From Pelagihabitans sp947500445 (lineage in GTDB: Bacteria; Bacteroidota; Bacteroidia; Flavobacteriales; Flavobacteriaceae), in assembly GCF_050589625.1 (NCBI RefSeq), contig NZ_JBNGOP010000013.1, positions 1-64,000 of the forward strand: a stretch of DNA of 64,000 nucleotides. Reading direction: 5' to 3'. A program made the position numbers and the translations under genes. This document shows, in pieces, positions 45,375-53,400 of the stretch. The notes under the pieces were generated by a model. The model did not search any database and had not been told where the DNA came from. It saw only the letters and a program-made list of their open reading frames with translations. Positions within the stretch are counted from its first letter, which is position 1. The number at the start of each line of letters is the position of its first letter.

Positions 45375-48224
45375 TTAAGCTTCTACATATGCTTCTATGG
45401 GAGCACAGGTGCAGATTAAATTACGATCGCCATAAGCGTCGTCTACGCGTCGTACCGTAGGCCAAAATTTATTGTCGGCCACAAAAGGCAAGGGGAAAAT
45501 GGCTTTTTCCCTGCTATATGGAAACTTCCATTTGTCGTTCGTAGCCATGGCCAAGGTGTGCGGTGCGTTCTTTAATACATTGTCCGGGTCACTGGCACTT
45601 GCCGCTTCAATTTCGCTTCTTATGGAAATCATGGCATTACAAAAACGGTCGAGTTCCGCTAAATTTTCACTTTCCGTGGGTTCGATCATCACGGTTCCGG
45701 CTACGGGAAAGGAAACGGTAGGGGCATGAAATCCGTAATCCATAAGCCGTTTTGCGATGTCCGTGACTTCAATACCATGCTGTTTAAAGGGCCTGCAATC
45801 CAAGATCATTTCGTGCGCCGCCCTTCCTTTTTCACCGGTATACAATACCTCATAGTGGCCGTTGAGACGATGTTTGATATAATTGGCGTTCAAAATGGCG
45901 ATTTCGGTACTATGGCGCAAACCTTGCTCTCCTAGCATTTTAATGTATCCGTAGGAAATGAGGCAGGCAAGGGAGCTTCCCCAGGGAGCTGCCGAAATGG
46001 CGGAAATGGCTTGTTCCCCTCCGGTTTCGATAATCGGGTTGCCCGGTAAAAAGGGTACCAGTTGGGGTGCCACACAAATGGGACCTACACCGGGTCCGCC
46101 ACCACCATGGGGAATGGCAAAAGTCTTATGTAGGTTCAAATGGCATACATCGGCACCGATGGTAGCAGGGTTGGTAAGACCTACCTGGGCGTTCATGTTC
46201 GCACCGTCCATATATACCTGGCCACCGTGGTCGTGGATCAATTGGGTGATCTTTTTTATGGAAGATTCGAAAACACCATGTGTAGAGGGGTAGGTGACCA
46301 TAAGCGCAGCCAAATTGCTCGAATGTAATTGTACCTTTTCCTCAAGATCGGCCAGATCGATATTTCCCTTTTCGTCCGTTTTGGTGACCACTACTTTCAT
46401 ACCGGCCATAACGGCCGATGCCGGGTTGGTGCCATGGGCCGATGCGGGAATGATACAGATGTTTCGGTGTGCTTCGTTTCGGGATTCATGGTAGGCACGA
46501 ATGGTCATCAGTCCTGCGTATTCCCCTTGGGCCCCGGAATTGGGTTGTAGGGAGGTTCCGGCAAAACCGGTTATTTCGTTGAGGTCTTTTTCCAGTTCCC
46601 GTAAAACGATTTGATATCCCTCGGCCTGCTCTAGGGGAACAAAAGGGTGAATGTTGCCCCACTGCGACCAGCTTAAAGGAAGCATTTCCGTAGCGGCATT
46701 TAATTTCATGGTGCAGCTGCCCAAAGAGATCATGGAATGGTTGAGCGCAAGATCTTTTCGTTCCAATTTTTTGATGTATCGCATCAATTCGGTTTCGGAA
46801 TGGTAGGAATTGAATACCTCGTTTTCCATGAAAGGGGCAGCACGTTGTAATGTTTTTTCAATCGCGGTTTCGTTCAATAGCGCCGTTATGTGGTGTGGGG
46901 GTTTTTGTAACGCCTCCGAAAAAACGGCGACGATCTGCTGCAAATCTTCCAAGGTGGTCGCCTCGTTTACCGAAATGCTTACGGTATCTTCATCCACATA
47001 GAGGAAGTTGATTTTTTTTGCCAACGCTATCGGTTTCACTTTTTTCGCATCGGCTTTCACCAAAATGGTATCGAAATAGGAGCTGTTCATTTGATAGACG
47101 CCCGTTTTTTCAAGGGCGTCGGCAAGGGTACATGCGCTGGCGTGTACTTTTAAAGCAATATACTTTAGGCCTCTTGGACCATGGTACACCGCATACATGC
47201 CCGCCATAACCGCCAACAACACCTGGGCGGTACAAATGTTTGAAGTAGCCTTGTCCCTTTTAATGTGCTGTTCCCTTGTTTGTAGGGCCATGCGCAAGGC
47301 GGGTTTGCCATCGGTATCTTTGGTTATCCCGATGATGCGTCCGGGAATATTCCGTTTGTACGCTTCTTTTGTGGCAAAGAAAGCCGCATGCGGTCCTCCG
47401 TATCCCAAAGGTATTCCAAAACGCTGTGTAGTTCCCACAACAACATCGACGCCGAATTCCCCGGGAGGGGTTAGGAGTACCAAGCTCAAGATGTCCGCGG
47501 CAACGGCAACCTTGATGTCCTGTTCCTTTGCTTTGGCAACAAAGCTTTCGTAATCATGGACCTGTCCGTATTTGCCCGGATACTGTAAGAGCGCGCCATA
47601 AAATTCATCATTGAAATCGAACTCCCTATGGTCGCCGATAACCAATTCGATACCTATGGGCTTGGATCTTGTTCGGAGCAATGCCAAGGTCTGCGGCAAA
47701 ATTTCTTCCGAAACAAAAAACTTCGTTACACCATTCTTTTTTTGTGGTCGCGAACGCACATCGAACAGCATGGTCATCGCTTCGGCCGCGGCCGTACTTT
47801 CGTCCAACAGGGAGGCATTGGCCAGTTCCATACCCGTAAGGTCGGTTACTACCGTTTGAAAATTGAGCAGTGCCTCCAAACGGCCCTGTGCAATTTCTGC
47901 CTGGTAAGGAGTATAAGCGGTGTACCAGCCCGGGTTTTCCAAAATGTTTCTTTTGATCACCGAGGGCGTCAGCGCTTTATGATACCCCAAGCCGATATAA
48001 CTTTTAAAAACCGCGTTCTTTTCCGATAAACCTTGAAGGTGGTTCAAAAAGGAATGCTCGCTCATAGGACGGTCCAATTGCAATGGTCGTTTCAACCGAA
48101 TTTCTTCCGGAATGGTCTCATGGATCAGTTGTTCCAGATCCGCCACCTGTATGGCATCGAGCATATGTCGATGGTCTTCTTCCCTAATACCGATATGGCG
48201 CAATGCAAACACGTCAGTTTTCAT
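45375..48224 (-). CDS. gcvP: Glycine dehydrogenase (decarboxylating), P protein
   Basis: 949 residues from ATG 48222-48224 (MKTDVFALRHIGIREED); the longer frame to 48251 adds nine residues upstream. Single-chain P protein: N-terminal half with TPYQAEIAQGRLEALLNFQT, C-terminal half with PLP-binding LNLHKTFAIPHGGGGPGVG. Decarboxylates glycine in the glycine-cleavage system, passing aminomethyl to the H protein. No gcvT or gcvH is near, as is common in this phylum. Confidence 0.96.
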   Translation of the reverse strand: MKTDVFALRHIGIREEDHRHMLDAIQVADLEQLIHETIPEEIRLKRPLQLDRPMSEHSFLNHLQGLSEKNAVFKSYIGLGYHKALTPSVIKRNILENPGWYTAYTPYQAEIAQGRLEALLNFQTVVTDLTGMELANASLLDESTAAAEAMTMLFDVRSRPQKKNGVTKFFVSEEILPQTLALLRTRSKPIGIELVIGDHREFDFNDEFYGALLQYPGKYGQVHDYESFVAKAKEQDIKVAVAADILSLVLLTPPGEFGVDVVVGTTQRFGIPLGYGGPHAAFFATKEAYKRNIPGRIIGITKDTDGKPALRMALQTREQHIKRDKATSNICTAQVLLAVMAGMYAVYHGPRGLKYIALKVHASACTLADALEKTGVYQMNSSYFDTILVKADAKKVKPIALAKKINFLYVDEDTVSISVNEATTLEDLQQIVAVFSEALQKPPHHITALLNETAIEKTLQRAAPFMENEVFNSYHSETELMRYIKKLERKDLALNHSMISLGSCTMKLNAATEMLPLSWSQWGNIHPFVPLEQAEGYQIVLRELEKDLNEITGFAGTSLQPNSGAQGEYAGLMTIRAYHESRNEAHRNICIIPASAHGTNPASAVMAGMKVVVTKTDEKGNIDLADLEEKVQLHSSNLAALMVTYPSTHGVFESSIKKITQLIHDHGGQVYMDGANMNAQVGLTNPATIGADVCHLNLHKTFAIPHGGGGPGVGPICVAPQLVPFLPGNPIIETGGEQAISAISAAPWGSSLACLISYGYIKMLGEQGLRHSTEIAILNANYIKHRLNGHYEVLYTGEKGRAAHEMILDCRPFKQHGIEVTDIAKRLMDYGFHAPTVSFPVAGTVMIEPTESENLAELDRFCNAMISIRSEIEAASASDPDNVLKNAPHTLAMATNDKWKFPYSREKAIFPLPFVADNKFWPTVRRVDDAYGDRNLICTCAPIEAYVEA

Positions 48225-48248
48225 AAAGCGAGCTTTTAATTTGTTGTG

Positions 48249-48256
48249 CAAAATTA
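48249..48256 (-). promoter_or_regulatory. Candidate gcvP -7 box
   Basis: Reads TAATTTTG on the minus strand, an exact TAnnTTTG, 25 bases before the gcvP ATG. It lies upstream of 48224 but inside the longer frame, which also supports the shorter start. Confidence 0.45.
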
Positions 48257-48341
48257 GGCATTAATTGGCTTTAAATAAACCGATTATCGACCAACTGCAT
48301 CAAAGTTTTTAACCAAACCGGAGGGTTATAAACAGTTTGGC

Positions 48342-48349
48342 TATTTTTG
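48342..48349 (+). promoter_or_regulatory. Candidate -7 box before the UbiA-like gene
   Basis: TATTTTTG matches TAnnTTTG and ends 4 bases before the ATG at 48354, so the transcript may be leaderless. Confidence 0.4.
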
Positions 48350-48353
48350 TTTA

Positions 48354-49181
48354 ATGAAGTGGCTGCAACGTGTTTTCGATTTCTATCTTGATGCCAGTAT
48401 ACACGTGGCTTTGGCAGTTTTTTCATTGGTAGGCTGTACTTGCGTTTTGTTCAACATTCCACTGCCAAAGGCCCTTGCTTTTTTTTTGTTTTTTGGGTCG
48501 ATAGCCTGTTACAATTTCATGAAGTACGGTGTAGAGGCCGAAAAGTACTATAAGCTCGTAAATCGATACCACCGGAGTATTCAGATATTTAGTCTGTTTT
48601 GTTTGGGGATAGCCACATATTTCTGTTTTTATCTTGAGCGGGAAACCTGGCTGGGGCTACTGGTATTACTTGCCCTTACTGGACTGTATGCCATACCCAT
48701 ATTACCGGGAACCAAGAACCTGAGAAGTTGGGGCGGCATCAAAGTTTTTTTGGTAGCCTTGGTATGGGCGGGCGCTACGGTGGTGCTACCGATTATGGAG
48801 AGCTACATAGCTTGGTCATGGGACGCCAGCATTAGCGTTGTACAGCGTTTTTTATTGGTTTTCGTATTGTTGGTCCCTTTTGAAATACGCGACCTTGCGT
48901 ATGATGGTACGGAACTGAGGACATTGCCCCAACGTTATGGGGTTCGGGGTGCCAAAAGGTTGGGTTTTATCGGGGCTTTTTTACTGGTCTTACTTTTGTT
49001 CGGAAAAGATACCGTGTCGCAAGTCGCCATTTTTGGGACAGCGGCCCTGACCCTAATGTTACTGTGCTGTCTGTTGGCCACGAGAAAAACGCAGCATCGG
49101 TATTTTGCCGCTTTCTTTGTTGAAGCGGTTCCGATTTGTTGGTACTTGGTACTTAGGGGAGCGGACTATTTTTTAGGCTAG
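48354..49181 (+). CDS. Polytopic membrane protein, UbiA-like
   Basis: 275 residues, seven to eight membrane helices, little soluble part. The layout is like UbiA prenyltransferases, with a conserved loop after helix 2 (FGSIACYNFMKYGVEAEKYYK) where the NDxxD motif would be, and a second loop FEIRDLAYDGTELRTLPQRYG that resembles the second Asp motif. The first Asp cluster is missing, so prenyl transfer is doubtful. Function unknown. Convergent with the anti-sigma gene (4-base overlap of ends). Confidence 0.7.
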   Translation: MKWLQRVFDFYLDASIHVALAVFSLVGCTCVLFNIPLPKALAFFLFFGSIACYNFMKYGVEAEKYYKLVNRYHRSIQIFSLFCLGIATYFCFYLERETWLGLLVLLALTGLYAIPILPGTKNLRSWGGIKVFLVALVWAGATVVLPIMESYIAWSWDASISVVQRFLLVFVLLVPFEIRDLAYDGTELRTLPQRYGVRGAKRLGFIGAFLLVLLLFGKDTVSQVAIFGTAALTLMLLCCLLATRKTQHRYFAAFFVEAVPICWYLVLRGADYFLG

Positions 49182-49405
49182 CTTTTTTCCTTGATGGCGG
49201 CTTTCATCTGTTCTTTATCGTTATTGGAAAGGCCGTTGAGTTGTGCCTTATCGCAAAGCGAAGTCAGTTCGGTATTTTTTTTGGTAAACTCCGAACAATT
49301 TTTACACATGAATAGATGGTATCGCAATTGTAGTTTTTCTACAAAAGTGGCTTCGCGGTATTGGGTTTTGTTGCAAATTATCGCAGCTTTTTCACAGGAA
49401 ATCAT
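49178..49405 (-). CDS. Putative zinc-binding anti-sigma factor
   Basis: 75 residues. Carries HxxxCxxC (His30, Cys34, Cys37 in YHLFMCKNC) with Cys11 ahead of it, the ZAS-type anti-sigma motif; C4 may add. No membrane helix, so it would be a soluble, perhaps redox-sensing, anti-sigma. Its ATG overlaps the sigma-factor stop by 4 bases. Function inferred from motif and pairing. Confidence 0.75.
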   Translation of the reverse strand: MISCEKAAIICNKTQYREATFVEKLQLRYHLFMCKNCSEFTKKNTELTSLCDKAQLNGLSNNDKEQMKAAIKEKS

Positions 49406-49962
49406 AAATTGAACCAGTTTTGGTTGAGGCAGCCCATCAAAGCCGTTCTGGCCCTATGGATCATTACCCACAAGTTTGACGGATTGATACCAAGTTCCTT
49501 ACAGATATCTTCCGTACCGATACCCTGTATGGTTTTCATTTTAAATACCAGGGCCTGTTTTTTGGGAAGTTTGCCGATACAATCTTGAATGGCATTGCCC
49601 AATTCCTCGTTTTCAATGGTGTCGTTTTCCAGGGTACTAAAGGGGTCCGCCACTTGCTCTTCCAACCAATCCCCTTCGGAATCGTTGTTCCCGCCGTAAC
49701 TCATGCGTACCTCTGCCTTGCCTTTTTTTGAATTGATCTTTCGGTAATAATCGATTACCTTACGTTTTAAGATAGCGATCAGCCAGGTCCTTTCGGCGGC
49801 ATCGCCTTTGTAATTTTTGGCAGAGTTGAGTCCGGCAAAAAACGTTTCCTGTACCAGATCTTTTGCAATTTCCGCGTCGCTTACGCGGCCCACGGCATAA
49901 TTGAAGAGGTAGTCGGCATAATTATCGACCCAATTGTCGGGATGTAGTTCGTGTGGAACCAT
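49402..49962 (-). CDS. ECF-type RNA polymerase sigma factor
   Basis: 186 residues from ATG 49960-49962. I reject the upstream ATG at 50001 because a TAnnTTTG box (49981-49988) lies between them. Region 2 is about 15-85 (NYAVGRVSDAEIAKDLVQETFF, AAERTWLIAILKRKVIDYYRK), region 4 about 125-180 (IGKLPKKQALVFKMK, EDICKELGINPSNLWVMIHRARTAL). Typical small group-4 sigma. Coupled to a downstream zinc anti-sigma; divergent from a rhodanese gene that may be its target. Confidence 0.9.
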   Translation of the reverse strand: MVPHELHPDNWVDNYADYLFNYAVGRVSDAEIAKDLVQETFFAGLNSAKNYKGDAAERTWLIAILKRKVIDYYRKINSKKGKAEVRMSYGGNNDSEGDWLEEQVADPFSTLENDTIENEELGNAIQDCIGKLPKKQALVFKMKTIQGIGTEDICKELGINPSNLWVMIHRARTALMGCLNQNWFNL

Positions 49963-49980
49963 AGTTGTTTTTCCTGGAAT

Positions 49981-49988
49981 CAAATGTA
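49981..49988 (-). promoter_or_regulatory. Candidate sigma-factor gene -7 box
   Basis: TACATTTG on the minus strand; predicted transcription start about 49977 and a leader of about 15 nt to the ATG at 49962. It sets the start of the sigma gene. Confidence 0.5.
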
Positions 49989-50010
49989 ATGGAATTTTCA
50001 TGAATATCGT

Positions 50011-50018
50011 TACTTTTG
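50011..50018 (+). promoter_or_regulatory. Candidate rhodanese gene -7 box
   Basis: TACTTTTG matches TAnnTTTG. Because it ends just before the ATG at 50020, the in-frame ATG at 50038 is the better start. Confidence 0.5.
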
Positions 50019-50037
50019 AATGAAACTCGCGGTCGCC

Positions 50038-50397
50038 ATGAGAGCTTTTTGCATATCGTTCTTACTGATGTTTGGAACCACTGTTGTTGCACAAATTTCG
50101 TCAAAACCTATCACAGAAGTTTCACAAAAAGAACTCGAAAGTGTTGTTTTGATCGATGTGCGCACTCCCGAGGAGTTTGCGGCGGGCCATTTGGAACACG
50201 CCAGGAACATCAATTGGTACGATGCTGATTTTGCCGCCCAAATGGCGACCGTTGATAAGGAAGAAACCATTTACTTGTACTGCAAAATGGGTGGCCGTAG
50301 CGCCAAGGCCCAAGAAAAATTAAAAGCGTTGGGGTATACTCATGTGGTGAACCTGGAAGGAGGCTACGCTTCTTACGAATTTTTCAGGAAAGAATAA
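50038..50397 (+). CDS. Periplasmic rhodanese-like protein
   Basis: 119 residues from ATG 50038 (MRAFCISFLLMFGTTVVAQ signal peptide); an upstream ATG at 50020 lies on the -7 box. One rhodanese domain with VLIDVRTPEEFAAGHLEHA and active-site Cys in YCKMGGRSAKA, so it should move sulfane sulfur or reduce a bound sulfur in the periplasm. GGRSA is the standard loop. Shares a narrow divergent region with the ECF sigma factor gene. Confidence 0.88.
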   Translation: MRAFCISFLLMFGTTVVAQISSKPITEVSQKELESVVLIDVRTPEEFAAGHLEHARNINWYDADFAAQMATVDKEETIYLYCKMGGRSAKAQEKLKALGYTHVVNLEGGYASYEFFRKE

Positions 50398-50431
50398 AAT
50401 TTTATAGGTAGCCTAAAGATTTTTTACTTAA

Positions 50432-53400
50432 TTAATCTTGAGACCCTGTTACTCTGCCTCCCCAACCGGCATCACTATCCATAACCTCCGCCTGGACTTC
50501 GAATGAATAATTATAAGTGCCTGCGGAATAAGAAGGGGTTTCCTCGTTTACAATTGTATTGGCTTCTGTTGCAACGGCCTCGTAGTTGTCGCCATCAATA
50601 GTAAATCTAGTAAATACGATATTGTCTAAAGTGGCAGGTGCTCCTGGCTCTGATACAATGATTAAGAATGAGTTCACTGTAAAAGTAGCTGCGCTTCCAA
50701 CAATGGTGACTGTACCACTAACGGTAAAGAAAGGATTGCCATTACCATCGTTGTATGATGTTTCATCACTAAACACTATTGAGTTAACCGCATTTACGGT
50801 GATGTTCACGGTAGCCGTATCAACCCCCCCGTTTCCGTCGCTGATGGTATAGGTAAAAGAATCGGGACCGGTATAGTTGGTACTAGGATTATAACTAACC
50901 GTGGTATTGCCTCCCAAAATCGTAGCGGTACCATTGGTCGGTTGTGTGACGGCGGTGATGGTTAAGGTGTCTCCGTCCAGATCTTCATCGTTTTCCAATA
51001 CCGTGGCGATGAGTCCCGTATTGATATCGACATCATAGTTATCGTTCACGGCATTTGGAACGATGTTGGCCGGACTCACACCCGTAACCGTAACGGTAAC
51101 GGTTGCAAGGTTCGAAGTGTTGCTACCGTCACTAATGGTATAATTGATGGTCGTATTTTGTGTTTCTCCGTCGTTTAGTGCGTCGAATTCACCGTTCGGG
51201 TCAAAGCTAAGGCTTCCGTTAGCGGCCACAATGAATAGCCCTCCATTGGTGCCGGTAACATTTGTTCCAACATTTCCGGAATTTCCGTTTACTTGGTTTA
51301 CGGTCAGGGTCGCACCTTCGGGATCGGTGTCGGTACCATTTCCATTATTGCCCAGGACATTACCACTTGTCGTAGCATTTTCTGCGACGGAAAAGATGTC
51401 GTCTTGTGCTATAGGCGGATCGTTGGTGGGGGTTACCCCCGTGACAGTAACGGTTACGGTCGCCAAGTTTGAAGTATTCGTACCATCGGTAATGGTATAA
51501 TTGACAGAAGTTGTTTGGGTTTCTCCGGTATTAAGTCCATCGAACTCTCCATTTGGATCAAAACTGAACGTGCCATTGGCGGTTACGGTAAACCTGCCGC
51601 CTAGCGTTCCTCCAATACTGGTTCCGATGTTTACTGCGCTTCCGTTTACCTGGTTTACCGTAATGGCAGCCCCCTCGGGATCGTTATCTGCACCATTGCC
51701 GTTGTCGTTAAATACGTTGCCGCTACCCGTCGCATTCTCGGCTACGGTAAAGGCGTCGTTCTGGGCTATAGGAGGGGCATTGCCAGCACCGACCCCTGTT
51801 ACGGTCACGGTTACCGTAGCAAGGTTAGAGGTATTGGTACCGTCCGTAATGGTATAATTGACAGAAGTTGTTTGGGTCTCTCCGGTATTGAGTCCATCGA
51901 ACTCCCCATTTGGATCAAAGCTTAGGCTTCCGTTGGCGGCCAGGTTGAATACTCCCCCATTGGTGCCGGCGACATTGGTTGCGACATTTCCGGCGTTTCC
52001 GTTAACTTGGTTTACCGTCAAGGTCGCTCCCTCTGGATCGGTATCGGTACCATTTCCATTATTGCCAAGGACATTACCACTTGCCGTTGCATTTTCCGCT
52101 ACGGTAAAGGCATCATCTTGTGCCGTGGGAGCATCGTTGGCAGCGGACACTCCGGTCACCGTTACCGTAACGGTCGCAACATCGGTGCCTCCATTGCCAT
52201 CGGTAATCCGATAGGTAACGGTAGTTTCTTGGCTCTCGCCTGCATTCAATGCATCAAAATTGCCATTCGGATCAAAGGTCAGACTACCTCCGGCATTAAT
52301 GGTGAAAACTCCTCCGGTACTTCCGTTAACGGAAACGTCCACATTGGCGGGATTGTTGTTTACCCGGTCTACCGTCAATGGGTCGTCTTCGGCATCGCTA
52401 TCGGGACCATTGCCGTTATCATTGAAAACACCTCTTGCCAATACATTGTTTTCCGCTACGGTAAATACATCGTCCTGGGCTATGGGCGCAGTGTTTGCCG
52501 CTGCGTTGACCCGGATTTCGACAGTATCGGTGGCCTCGTCCGTCGCATCGTCGGTAACTGTCAACATAAAAATATAGGTACCTTCGACCAAACCGCTAAT
52601 TTGAGTGATTGCTGCACCCTGATCCGCTATTGTCGGCGTATTCGGTCCTGAAACCTGTTCCCATAAATAGAGCGTTATGTCACCGTCGTTGTCTTGGGAA
52701 CCCGAACCATCCAAGGTTGCGGTATTTTCCGGTAAGTTTACCGTAATGTTATCACCGGCATCTGCGGTAGGAACCTGATTGGCGGGGCTAAGGCCATTAA
52801 TGGTAATGATGACCAAGGCCGTTCCGGTTCCGCCATTTCCATCGCTGATACGGTAACTCAGTTCGGTTTGGATGGATTCTCCCTCGGTTAGGCCATCAAA
52901 CTCCCCACCGGTCTCGAAATTTAAGGTACCATCACTTTCAATAATGAAAGACCCACCATTATTTCCTGGCGTTGTAACCCCTACCGCTAAGGGGGTGCCA
53001 TCGACTCTATCTACAGTCAAAGGGTCGCCATCGGCGTCGGAGTCCACCCCGTTTCCATTGTCGGCCAATACGTTATTGCCCGTAAGCGAACCATTCTCAT
53101 TTATTGTAAATATGTCGTTAACCGCCACCGGCGTTGTGTTCAGCGCACCGTTCACAAGTACTTCCACGACATCCGTAGCGGGAGCGTTATCATTGTCCCG
53201 TACGGTAAGCATGAACACATAATTGCCTTGGACAAGACCGTTAACCGTCGTTATCGGTGCCGTGGGAGTAACGATAACGGCAGTATTGGGTCCTGAAACC
53301 TGTTCCCATAAGTAACTTTCAACGGTTCCGTCGGAATCATCCGAGTTGCTTCCGTTCAATTGCGCTTCGTCGGTAGGTAGGGTTATCGTGATGTCTTCCC

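Noticed and set aside
51144..52214. 118-residue plus-strand reading frames repeated three times
   Set aside because: They are antisense shadows of the adhesin repeats; their even spacing only reflects the 357-bp tandem duplication.
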